Positions 24,341 to 34,851 of a stretch of DNA of 64,000 nt are shown here, piece after piece. The translations under genes were made by a program, and so were the position numbers. Source of the stretch: Flaveria trinervia (taxonomy: Eukaryota > Streptophyta > Magnoliopsida > Asterales > Asteraceae). Each line of letters opens with the position of its first letter. Position 1 is the first letter of the stretch. The DNA lies in contig CM046452.1 of the NCBI GenBank assembly GCA_025506515.1, positions 38,664,518 to 38,728,517 of the forward strand, given 5' to 3'. The notes under the pieces were generated by a model that did no database searches, was not told the origin of the DNA, and saw only the letters and a list, made by a program, of their open reading frames with translations.

Positions 24341-26388
24341 CATTTTTCTTTTTTTGGGGCTTTTAGCCTTCAACAGTAATTTTAAATATTCTTTTTAAAA
24401 ATTATAAAAAGACATTTTATAAAAGCTGATAATTTTAAAATGTTTGTAAATATTTTCTGGAAATTTATTTCCTTAAAAGAAATACATTTTATACCTTTGT
24501 CATATATTTTAAAATAATATAATAATAATATAATAATATAATAATAATAATAATAATATAATAATAAGTTTGTTTTCTAAAAACAATACTTTCACTAATA
24601 CCTTGTTTCACAAATATGATTATTCCGAACGTCGCTTTTAAACTATGGTTTAAAATGTGTTGTTAGACTTTATTTAACCTATATATATATATACAAAATT
24701 ATTATAGGAGTTATAATTTTATATAAACTTTATATAAAATATAATAACTTTCTTCAATATTATTAATTAAAATTGTTTTCCATTTTGTTGACATAGTTAT
24801 TCGACAATCCCTAAATTCCACTTAGAACCCTAGTCCCCGTTAACTCATTAAACTTAATATAACTAAACTTAAAAAACTTATAAATATATATATTATAGGT
24901 ACATCGTGAAGGGCTACGTTGAATCGACGCTTGTTATTATTTCTTATTAATCATCCAATTTATACTTATTGATCATGTGAGTATTTCCATACCCCTTTTT
25001 GCTTATTTTCACACTTTGGGGTGAAACATGTTAATTTATTATCATTGCACTTGTAAACTTATTTGAGGCTTGTAATCTTTATGGCAATTCATCATGCAAA
25101 GTTGTGGTTAGTTGAACTTTTGTGGTTACCATGTTATGGCGTTATATGTACAATCATTAACTATTGCTAGCCCAGCGAAGTCATAGATCTATGGGCAACA
25201 CAAGCCTGCTTTGGTTGATCCAAGTACACTTAGCTAATCGTATAATCTTGTAAACGTTTAAGACTTGTAAAACTTTGTCGAGGTTTGATTGTTGCATTGT
25301 TCATAACATCCCTAATCACTTTATTCACTAACTTATGACTTGAATTGCCATCTTTTATATAATCTATGTATTAAAAACTATGGAATGCTCACCAGCATTA
25401 TTGTTGACCTTTTATTTTTAACATGTTTCAGGAAACGCTCAAGTTTGATATCTACTCTTTGAAGCTTGCACATCTAGGGATGGACCTAGATAAATAAATG
25501 AAATAAGAATGACTTGTTACATTCTATGTTATGCTTTTAATTTCTGTGAGACTTATGCTTGTAATATTACATTTGAAACCTATGATTAATTTATATTTGA
25601 GTTATTGATAGCGTTATGTGGCTGTGAACGATCAAACCTCTCACTCCTCGACGTTTCCGCCGTCAAGGTTGGGGTGTGACACGTGTTATACACTGAATCG
25701 AGTTCTGATTATCAAGCATCACACAAAGACATGTTACGAGCTACTACAAAGACGCAAACCGAATTTGGAGTATCTCAAACCATTTGGCGCGTCGTGCACA
25801 CTTCTGAAGAAAACACAAGAAGGTAAATTCAGCGAGAAGGCGGATCAAGGAATCTTTCTAGGATACAACATTCCGAACAAGAGGGTTTACAACAACTCAA
25901 CGGGTCTAGTAGAAGTGTGGTGTAATATTGACGTTCAGCGATATACCACACCACCTACTAGCAAAGAACCCGCCTATTTCTTCGACTATGATGGATTCTT
26001 CAAGTCCTTCAACATCTCTCTCTCTCCCTCGGATGACGAGTTAGCTACACGGATGATGTATGATATCTTGAATACACCAACATCAAGCTCACTGGGAGGA
26101 TCATCTACTCAGTCAGGGGGAGTAGTCGACGACACTAACTCCTCCTCTGAAGATGAAGCTGAAGAAGATGACCAGAACAGTCAGGAGGAACAGGTTCTAG
26201 TTCCTGAAAGTCCACAAGCATCTACCAGTGATGCACCTTCGACTTTGGAGCCTCAAACTCCAACTACCTCAGATGCAGAAGCAAATGCTCATAATCTTGG
26301 CTCTGAGGTAGCTGTTCCTACTACTCCAGGATCACGACTAAACGTCTATCATCCCCTAGACAATGTCATTAGGGATGTCAGATCATGA

Positions 26389-27260
26389 GTACAAACTCGA
26401 AATCAGCTATACTCAGCTGATTACGCCTCCATTATGGAAAAGGGATATATTCAAAATGGTGCTTATCGGTGTTTTGTCTCGCAGTTTGAGCCAAATACGT
26501 CAGTGATGCACTAAATGATGAGGCATAGGTGAGTGCCATGCAAGAAGAACTTCTTCAGTTCAAGAAGTTAGGTGTATGGACTCTGGTTGACAGACCTAAA
26601 GGTGCTAAGGTCATTGGCACCAAATGGGTCTAAAATGCAAGAAGGATGACCAAGGAGTCATTATCAGGAACAAGGCTCGATTGGTGGTTCAAGGATTTCA
26701 CCAAGTCGAGGGAATTGACTACAATGAAGTGTTTGCACCCGTGGCACGGATGGAAGCCATTCGCATCTTCCTTGCCTATGCATCGTACATGAAGATTAAA
26801 GTCTACCAATTAGATGTAAAGAGTGCATTCCTCCATGGGGAAATTAGAGAAATAGTCTATGTCAGTCAACCCGAGGGATTTGAAGATCCTTACTATCGGG
26901 ATAGAGCTTACAAACTCAACAAGGCTTTATACGGGCTTCATCAAGCTCCAAGAGCCTGGTATGAGAAACTCTCGACTCATCTTGTGAAACACGGCTTTCG
27001 CAGGGGAGTTATTGACTGCACGCTGTTCATCAAAGAAAAAGATGGCGATCTACTGCTCGTACAGATCTATGTCGGTGACATAATCTTCGGTTCAAAGAAC
27101 GTAGAGTTATGCAAAGAGTTTGAAGCAGTTATGAAGAAAGAATTTGAGATGAGTGCTATGGGGAGATGAAGTTCTTTCTCGGTTACAGGCGGATTAGACT
27201 CCAAATGGGATATTTCTACATCAGACCAAGTATGTAGGAGACATTCTCAGTCGTTTTGAC
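26389..27260 (+). pseudogene. Element D reverse transcriptase
   Basis: After a stop at 26386: VSAMQEELLQFKKLGVWTLVD, a stop after TKWV, then NKARLVVQGFHQVEGIDYNEVF, ARMEAIRIFLAYASYMK, YQLDVKSAFLHGEIREIVYV and LYGLHQAPRAWYEKLSTHL. The catalytic box reads YVGD (about 27068-27079) rather than YVDD, so polymerase activity should be lost. A frameshift near 27169 leads into FFLGLQ-like sequence. Confidence 0.9.
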
Positions 27261-28025
27261 ATGGAGAATGCTTCTGCTGCTGGAACTCCACTTGCTACGA
27301 ATCACGATATAGCACCTGATGAAAATGGAGGTCTTGTAGATGCCACAATGATTGGATCCCTCATGTATCTCACTGCCTCAAGACCTGATATCATGTATGC
27401 TACATGTTTATGTTCTAGATATCAGGCTAAGCCTAAGGTCAACCATCTGATCGGGGTCAAGAGGATATTTCCTTATCTGAAGGGTACACCCACACTTGGG
27501 TTATGGTATCCTCATGATGATGACTTTGAACTCACGGCGTATAGTGACTCGGATTATGGGGGCTGCAAGATGAATTACAAGTCTACATCAGCAGGGTGTC
27601 AATTCTTTGGGAGAAGATTAATTACCTAGCAGTGTAAGAAGCAGACATCGGTTGCATTGTCAACTTGTGAAGCCGAATACGTTGCTGCTGCAAGTTGCTG
27701 TTCACAAATCATCTGGATTCAACAGCAAATGCGGGATTACGGTTTAAAGTTCTCTTCTACTCCTATTTTTGTGGATAACTCTGCTGCAATTGCAGTAACT
27801 AAAAATCCGGTCTAACATCCTAAGACCAAACATATCGGTATTAAATACCATTTCATAAGAGATTGTTTTGAAAAGAACTTCATTGATGTGGTAAAAATTA
27901 ATATTGATTTTCAACACGTTGACCTCTATACTAAAGCCTTTGATAAACCACGTTTTCAATATTTGCTAGAGGTCAACGGCGTTAAAAAGAAAAGTGAGGT
28001 TATTCCTGATGATGATCATGTGTAG
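27261..28025 (+). pseudogene. Element D RNase H
   Basis: [44 protein letters not shown] and YSDSDYGGCKMNYKSTSAGCQF, then after a stop CEAEYVAAASCCSQIIWIQQQM and a C-terminal stretch ending ...DDDHV at 28025. This is sirevirus RNase H, nearly complete with two stops. It marks the end of pol. Confidence 0.9.
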
Positions 28026-28160
28026 TCCGATGTAGCTTAGTTAATTTTTCATTTTATTTTATTTTATTTGGTTAATTTAGTCTGTTTAAAATTAAACTCA
28101 TGTTATTCTGCTGTTTATTAAAATCCTAAAATAATTAACCAGTTATGATGTTAGTATTTT

Positions 28161-28170
28161 AGGGGGAGAA
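28161..28170 (+). other. Internal polypurine-tract-like site
   Basis: TTTTAGGGGGAGAATAAG, just after pol, matches the terminal tracts of A and B. Extra polypurine tracts are a reported trait of sireviruses. A counterpart lies in B spacer near 48946-48955 (minus). Confidence 0.6.
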
Positions 28171-29434
28171 TAAGTCAGCAAGTAACATTATTAAAAAAAA
28201 GACCAGGGAGAAGGAGTGGAAAGCTGATATAAGGTAGATCGTATCTGTGATGCCGATTCAACCCTTTGGAATATGATAGTACACAGGAACAAATCAAGAG
28301 GGACTTTAAAATTTAATTCAAAAATGATGCAAAAATTCAAAGTATAAGTCTTTGTAGTCTAAGCAATATAAAAAGGGAAGATGATAGAAAAACTAGTAAC
28401 TCCTAAGGTAACACAACGAGAGTAGACCTAGAGGTTGCTAGATCACCATTGATATGTCGGTAGATTCAACACAATAGATGATTAGACCTAACTCGTGATC
28501 TCAAGATCAAACTAAGTTGTTCAACTGACAGTGGGCTTCCATCTTATCACTGGTTAACACAATCAACAATATTCCAATAAGGGGTAATGAGCATGTAAAC
28601 GCCACAAATATGTGCGGATGACCATAAATAGAGCAAAGCACGAAAAAATGAAAGAAAATGCTATCAAGCTAATGACTTATGTTGTTGGTGCATTTTGTGC
28701 AAAATAAAATTAAGCTGCTCTAACAAGGAGATAGGTTGTGTGCCTCTCTGCTGTGCGATGGCACTGACCTGAGGATAAGCATAACCTAGATATTCTAGAA
28801 TTCATTGTTGTTTGCCGCCTCTCTGCTGTGCGATGGCACTGACCTGCGGATTGGCTTCTCTTTGAAAGCTCTAAAAATAGTCTCGTCTTGTGAAAATAAC
28901 CGTAGACCGCTCAAAAGCTCCTGAGGAATGTTGATTACCATATAAGTGTGGGATCCACAAATGTTAGTTGAAATAATTAAACCTAAATTTATCAACAGTC
29001 TGTGTCAAAAGTCTGTGTATGGATTTAAGAGGACAAACATATTGACAATCATTGTGGCTACAATTCTTGAAAGTTCAAATCAATGTGGTAATCTAATAGT
29101 TCCAGTATGATTTCCTAAAAGTTGCTAACGACTCTAGATGAAAACCAAGAATAGAGCATCAAAAGATTTTGATAACAAGTCCCAAATGATTTGACTTGCC
29201 TGTATGATTCCAAAATGGAATTGGTCCAGGTGTGGTCAATCTAAGTTGAAGCTTCCTATTCCGGAACCAAATCCCGTAGACTTCCATCTTAGGATTTATC
29301 CCTCACAAAAAGCCAAAAACAAGTTTATATTTTTTGTACGTTAGTTTAGTTTTTCTTTATTCACTTAGTCCTTTAGTTTTGTTTGTTTGCCAGACTACAT
29401 CATGAAAATCGATAAGGGATCAACTCACTAAAAG

Positions 29435-29561
29435 GGTCATGTCTGAGATGACCACATGAATTTTCAAGTTTAAAGCAGTCACGTCTGAGGTGACAGAGTG
29501 TTTAAAAGACTCATGTCTAAGGTGACTAAATTGGTTAAAATGATCATGTCTGAGATGATCA
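29435..29561 (+). other. Array of four hairpins with conserved loop
   Basis: Four inverted repeats share the 7-base loop GTCTGAG (GTCTAAG in the third). Stems are GGTCAT/ATGACC (29435-29453), GTCAC/GTGAC (29478-29494), TCAT/GTGA (29511-29525) and TGATCAT/ATGATCA (29541-29561). Stem bases change in a compensating way between copies while the loop stays fixed. Confidence 0.75.
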
Positions 29562-29640
29562 AAAACTCATAATGTTTATTTCAAAAGTTAAAAGGGTCTT
29601 AAAAGTAAAATGTTCAAAATGGCAGAAAATTTACTAAGTG

Positions 29641-30585
29641 TGACCCATTCGCACGATTGGACCATGAATATGGACCAACCATGCGAATGGATCCCATTCG
29701 CACGACTGGACATGAAATTTAGTCATTCACCCGAATGGTGTATAAGAATGATCCATTCGACCGAATGACAGGGTGCGAATGAGTCAGTCAACCGACTGAG
29801 ACTCAGTCGGTTAACTGAGGGTGCGAATGAAAGGGCACGAATGAGTCAGTCGACCGACTGAGACTCAGTCGGCCAACTGAAAGCGACTGACTGGGCCAAT
29901 CGCACGACTGAACCTCAGTCGCCCGAATGAACTGAGCGAATGAGGCCAGTCGGCCGATTGAACTTAGGTTCAGTATTTAAAGGGCCTCAGTCGATCGCGT
30001 TTTACTCATCACTCCTAATCGCACCCAAATCGCATTCTTCCCATTACTCTGCCAAAATTTCTAGAGATCTTGTGTTCACATTGCTGTTGATCTTCTGACG
30101 TTCGATTGACGATTATTCACGTACATTGCACTTAAATCTTACCGAAATCAGAAGATCATGAATCCAAATATGTGATATTCGAATGAAACAAGAACCGGAC
30201 TGAAAAATGCCCTAATAACCTACATAAACTAAGCAAAATGTTAAAATTAAGTTTAATAGGTTATTAGTGACAAGATGGCGAGTCTAATGGACCATTAAAC
30301 CATGTTAAATTACTTGAATTGGTCAAGATTCGAACGACAGGCGACTAAACAGTGGGACAAGCGACTGGTCGTCCTGATGAACTCAAATCGCACGATTGAA
30401 TCTTGCGATTGGGTCAATCGGCCGAATGAACCATGCGAATGACTTTAGTCGGCCGACTGAACCAATCGCAGACTCAGTCAGCAGATTGAACACAGTTGCA
30501 TGTCTATTCACCCGAACGAGCTCAGTCGCACGAAAGAACAAACGACTGACTCTAGTCGCATGATTCATTCGCACGAATGAATCAG
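29641..30585. repeat. Element D palindrome array (CAGTCG/CGACTG family)
   Basis: Dozens of copies of CAGTCGNNCGACTG-like inverted repeats and the related half-sites TTCGCACGA and GCGAATG, for example gtcagtcgaccgactgag. It is the motif family found in the D LTRs (11055-11280 and 34346-34565) and leader. Confidence 0.85.
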
Positions 30586-30664
30586 AATGAATTTAAACAT
30601 TACACTTAGAACTGAATTTTGATGTATTATGTACTAATGATTCTGTGTCTTGTGTTTCAAAAAA

Positions 30665-31815
30665 ATGGCTGATAGATGGTCCATTAATCCAAAGCACAAC
30701 ATATGTGCTCACTTGGATCATACTACTCGGAACGGGGCCTAGTTCACAGAGATTATAGCCTTCTTTAGACACTCCCGGATACATAAGGCTATATCTACAC
30801 CTTGCACGCCCTATAGGTCATTGCACCAGGCATTCTGGGAGAATGCCTCAGTTCATCGCTCTCTTGAGCCGTACAGTATACGGAGCTCCATTCTGGGTCA
30901 TGAATGCCTTTGTTGAATTTGGGGATGATACGAATCACCCCACCAAATTACATCCACTGACTGTGAGAGGCTGCTTCCTCAAAATCAAGTACGCGGGGGA
31001 CATAAACTCGGGTGTGCTCAATAAGAGCAACCTGTGCCCCCAGTACAAATACTTGGCGCATGTGATCCTAAAGTGCATTGCTTCGAGGAGGGGTGGGTTC
31101 AATGATCTATCAGATCAGATTCAAAATGCCTTCGTGGCATGGTGCTGAACCACCCTTTCAGGTTTTCGAGTATGATCTTTTCCTATTTGGTAGAGAACCT
31201 GGAAACAAAAGCAAAGGAAGGATTTTGTATGTACCCTAGGTTTCTACAGCTAATCTTCAACGAAAAGCTGCCACTTCTCCCAAAGGAGAGTCATGATGCA
31301 GTTACTTTGGAAATTATGGATGACACGACCTTGGGTCGGATGAGGGTGTATAGGGGCAAACAAGTGAAGCCCCAAGTGAAGAGGTTGATTGGCCATTTGG
31401 CAAATGAGAAATATGTGGCGCCGGGGAGACGAAAATGGCGTCATGATGACAGTGACTCTGATTCTGAGCCCATGGTCTACCAGTTGATGATGACGATGAT
31501 GATGACAGTGGTGATGGTGGAGATACCGGCCCCATTCCATCTAGGGCCACTACCACTGATATACCATCTCCACCATCCACCCACGATGAAACTGAGTCTG
31601 CTGGTTTCCATCAGGATTTTGTTCTTCATGAGAGGGAAGAGGAGTCTGAAGATGAGCCCTTGACACGTACTGTGGGAAGCAAGGTTGTTACCATAGAACA
31701 TGGGCTAAGGGCGGTTGGTGAACGTCCAAGAGACTGAGGAGAGACAGCCACTGATCCGAGTTATGCACCGGAGTCAGCTAGCAAGGTTGTAGGGGGAGCA
31801 TCCACCTCAACGAGA
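30665..31815 (+). pseudogene. Element D extra ORF, N-terminal half
   Basis: Opens MADRWSINPKHNICAHLD at 30665, the place of the MANL starts in A, B and Z. A stop and frame changes follow. Recognisable parts are GCFLKIKYAGDINSG, YKYLAHVILKCIASRRGGF and, in the next frame, FRFSSMIFSYLVENLETKAK and FCMYPRFLQLIFNE. This is the helical domain shared by all the extra ORFs. A long acidic/Ser stretch (D-rich, 31483-31530) leads towards the NLS-like region. One stop lies near 31735. Role unknown. Confidence 0.72.
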
Positions 31816-34091
31816 ATGAGGAGGAAAAGGATGGCTCAACCCCATGGTCAGAAGAAGAAGAAAAGACGTCTCACCTTCGTTACCTCCACAACCACATCTG
31901 CCATCACCACTACCACTTCCACAATCATACCATCGACCACCATGGCCACCATATCTACCACCACCACAACCACTTCCATAGCCACAGCCACCACAGCCAC
32001 CACAGCTACTATTACCACCACCATACCTCCCACCACTGTACAGATTCAATCTACCACCATATCTTTCACTCCCACCTCACCTCCACCATTTCACAGACCC
32101 ATCTTCACTACAGCCACCACCACCACTACCCACCAAGCTGGATCCTCAGCCCATCCATCTTATACATATGTATCACCTCTACCTCCAATTAGGGTAGAGG
32201 AACAGTTGTCTGCACTCAACAGGATGGTGATGCGCCTATTAGCAGCAGATAAGGAGAAGGCGGCTCAGATCCGCCAGCTTGCTGATCTTACTGCTGCTCA
32301 GTCTCACCAGATAGAAGAGCAGGCTCGAGTGATAAAGAAGCAGGCCCAACAGATGGCTGCTCAGAGCCATGAACTAGCCCAACTCCAAGCACATAATATC
32401 ACATCAAACAAGAAGATAGAGGAGTTGGAGAAGGCAAAGAAGACGATTATGTTAAAGCTAAAGGGATCTAAGGAGGAGCCCTTGAAGATCAAAGAAAAAG
32501 ACGGAGATGATGATGATGATGATGAAGTTGATGATGAGGATGATGAAGATGAGATAGAGGAGGATGAGGGGACAAAAGAAGAAAGGACAGAGGAGAAGGT
32601 TGGTGAGGATGATACAGCAGGAGGAGATGCAGCTGCATCAGCCTCTGCTTCAGGTCAAGAAAGGAGGTCCAAGAACATACAAGACCAACCAGCTTCTTCC
32701 TCTGCTCCACTAAGTGAAGAGACGATGATACAGGACGAAAGTAAAGATTAGTTGTTTATGAATTTAATTACTTTTGTATTTGAATCGTGTATTGAAACAT
32801 ATGTACTTAACGTTTAAATTAAGTTAATGCATTTCAGTTTTGATTAATTACTAATGGTTGATATGTTGAATGTGTAAATCAAACAGATCCAAATTACCAA
32901 AAGGATGAGTTTTATGTTGCTCTCCTTCAGCAGGTCAAGACTCAGCTAACAATGATTCTTGAGCTGCAAGGGATCGTAAGGAGGTTGGTGAGTTATACCC
33001 CTGAAGAAGGGGAAATAATTCACGACCTATCAAACAAGCAACTCGCAGAGATTTTCAAGCTCAATCCAGACGAGATAGTGAAGGATTCTCCGTCATGTAA
33101 CTCGACCAGTGATGACGAGCTCAACGATGTTGATGAAATCGAGATTGAAGATGTCACTGCCAAGCATTACTCTCAGTACGCTGACAATGAGGGAAATGTG
33201 GTTCCCAATCTGGGTGAATCCCTCGTCAGTGATACTTTTGAGGTGTTAGACAAGATGGAGAAAGAGTCGGAGAAAGTAGAGGAAACGGCCCATGCCTCAA
33301 ATGATGAAGTCGATGTCCGAAAGGCTGAGTGGGCTACGTGTTTTGAAGAACTTAGAGCCCAACGCGCTGCACCGAAACAGGATGCCTACACCAAACTCTA
33401 CAGAGTCAAGAAACATCATAAGGTGACTGGCAGGATCATAGCGTGGGCGTATTTGGAGGATCTTAACATATATGCAGTTAAGACGGAAAAGGGCATAGAG
33501 CACTTCAGATTCCCACATGATCTAAAGACTCTACCAGGTTTTGAGCTCAACCAGCTGGCCAAACCAAAGCTTTTGTATGCTGACCCGAGGAAGATGTCAA
33601 GCTGGTTCGAGGCTGCCCTAAAGAAGGAGTACCACACCAGGTGGGTTAATTTTAGACCCCAACAGCCTACAAGGTATATCAGAAGGTCTGAGATTGATGC
33701 CATTACTGGAAAGCCAAAGATAGTGTTGAAGTGGAATCCTCCGCGCACAATGTCAAGAATCCCACTCCGGGAAATGCCACAAGACTTCACTCCACACTTT
33801 AAGTGGTGGTACTACAATTGGAGAACAGCAGAAGCGGTCATAGTTCTAAACAAAGAGGGCCAAATGGATACGATCAGGGTATTCGACCCAATGTGGCTTA
33901 CAAATTTGTCAGCAAATGATGTCTACACGCTATACAAGTGGCCACTGTTCTATGATACGCAATATATTGTACAAGCCCTCCAGTTCCAAAATGTCATAAG
34001 ACACTACTTCGCGTTTGAGATTCATGTGGGAGTCACAAAAGAGGACAAGTACAAGAAATATGAGGAGGTGATGCAGAAAACAAGACATTAG
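31816..34091 (+). CDS. Element D extra ORF, C-terminal half (two exons)
   Basis: The best preserved reading frame in the window. Exon 1 (31816-32740) has a basic patch RRKRMAQPHGQKKKKRR (residues 3-19), a Thr-rich region (to about 110), a coiled coil with EEQLSALNRMVMRLLAADK and IEEQARVIKKQAQQMAAQS (about 130-220) and a very acidic tail. An intron of 146 bp joins it in frame to exon 2 (32887-34091), which has acidic segments and two copies of a small domain: GRIIAWAYLEDLNIYAVKTEKG near 33428 and AVIVLNKEGQMDTIRVFDP near 33830. Without splicing, exon 1 stops at 32751. Nuclear localisation is suggested by the patch; function is unknown. The next feature downstream is the 3' LTR. Confidence 0.75.
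32741..32886 (+). other. Likely intron in element D extra ORF
   Basis: Starts GTAAAG after GACGAAA and ends TGTGTAAATCAAACAG. The intron is AT-rich with in-frame stops, and the exon frames match across it: exon 1 ends one base into a codon and exon 2 supplies the other two. The downstream frame is open from 32889, 63 bp before its first ATG at 32952, which favours splicing over a separate gene. Confidence 0.65.
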
Positions 34092-34116
34092 AGAGATCTA
34101 GGTCCAAGGGCGAGTT

Positions 34117-34846
34117 TGTTGATGCATGTATGTCCCTAGATCATGATATGAAATGTAATAGATCATGTTTATCTGATTATGATGTAATTTGATATGATTA
34201 ATGAAATGATATTGGTTTTTTGTGATTTGTAATGACTAATATTTCGTTAATGAGTCGATATTGAATTGGTTAATTAGGATAGTGATTGTTTGAATGGTTA
34301 CACATAATGTTTATTAATGAATACATTCCAACTTAACATAATGTAGTTTTCATGCGAATGGCTCATGCGAATGGACCACACGCATGAATAACTTCATACG
34401 ATTGACTCAGTCGCACGACTGAACCAGGAGACTGGATCAGTCGTATGATTGACACATAAGATTGGTTTAGTCGCACGACTGAACACTCAGTCGTGCGTAT
34501 GGATCAACCGCATGCTTCAATCACATGACTGAACCATGCGAATGGTCCAGTCGCCCGAATAAACAATACTAACCTATAAATACAATCCATTCATGGAATA
34601 AAGGGTAATTCATTTTATTACGACTCCAGACGTACCCTAGCTGTCCAGAAACCTCCCAATTCGTTCTCCATGTTTATAGAACACATTAGATCGATTCCCA
34701 ACCGATTTCTAACGTTAGTTTAAATTCGTTATTGATTCTTCGTGTATTCTCACTGATTGGATCGCCAATCAAATAGGATTCCGCACTATTTGATCTGGTT
34801 TACACGCTAATCACTAGGTATTTCGTTCAAATACCAGGTCCTAACA
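34117..34846 (+). repeat. Element D 3' LTR
   Basis: 730 bp, TGTTGATGCATG to GGTCCTAACA, preceded by the purine-rich AAGGGCGAG. The palindrome block lies at 34346-34565 and a TATA box at 34575-34582. Confidence 0.93.
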
Positions 34847-34851
34847 TAGTC

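Larger units (their letters stand above)
23001..25686 (+). mobile_element. Solo LTR S of a Tekay-like gypsy element
   Basis: TGTAACATCTTGTATTTTT (23006) to GTTGGGGTGTGACA (25681), 2676 bp, with a perfect TSD cgtgt (23001-23005 and 25682-25686). It shares both ends and blocks of internal sequence with the two LTRs of G, but is clearly diverged from them. No internal region is present, so it is a solo LTR left by recombination between two LTRs. The reading frame of the D integrase resumes exactly after the second TSD. Confidence 0.93.
22831..26388 (+). pseudogene. Element D integrase remnant, split by solo LTR
   Basis: Soon after the second knuckle the sequence jumps to the end of the integrase core: MLADSKLPIQFWDEAVANAC up to 23005, then YTLNRVLIIKHH from 25687 after solo LTR S. 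LEYLKPFGASCTLLKKTQEG, FLGYN and an acidic S/T-rich linker follow, ending at a stop at 26386. Protease, pre-integrase and the integrase D,D region, over 1 kb in B, are missing. Any ORF starting at 25618 in the LTR and running into this part is an artificial join. Confidence 0.85.
28026..30664 (+). other. Element D pol-ORF spacer (2.6 kb, non-coding)
   Basis: No coding signal. In order it holds an internal polypurine-tract-like site (28161), a duplicated block of about 30 bp containing ctctctgctgtgcgatggc (about 28743 and 28817), a four-hairpin array (29435-29561) and a dense palindrome array (29641-30585). The long spacer is shared in kind with A and B and precedes the extra ORF at 30665. Confidence 0.8.
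10821..34851 (+). mobile_element. Element D: sirevirus-like copia inside B
   Basis: LTRs at 10826-11556 and 34117-34846 have perfect TSDs tagtc (10821-10825 and 34847-34851). Plus-strand order is LTR, primer-binding site, leader, gag (split by E), zinc-knuckle linker, a remnant of integrase (split by solo LTR S), RT, RNase H, long spacer, extra ORF, LTR. Protease and the integrase core are missing between about 22870 and 22900. Without E and S the element is about 13.2 kb. It is probably non-autonomous. Confidence 0.92.

Noticed and set aside
25618..26388. A single 256-codon gene starting at 25618
   Set aside because: Its first 22 codons lie in solo LTR S; the frame only joins the D integrase by chance.
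30383..30574. Minus-strand ORF in the D spacer
   Set aside because: Made of translated palindrome repeats.
31250..32036. His-rich and Gly/Cys-rich minus-strand ORFs
   Set aside because: They are antisense shadows of the Thr/Asp-rich coding strand of the D extra ORF.
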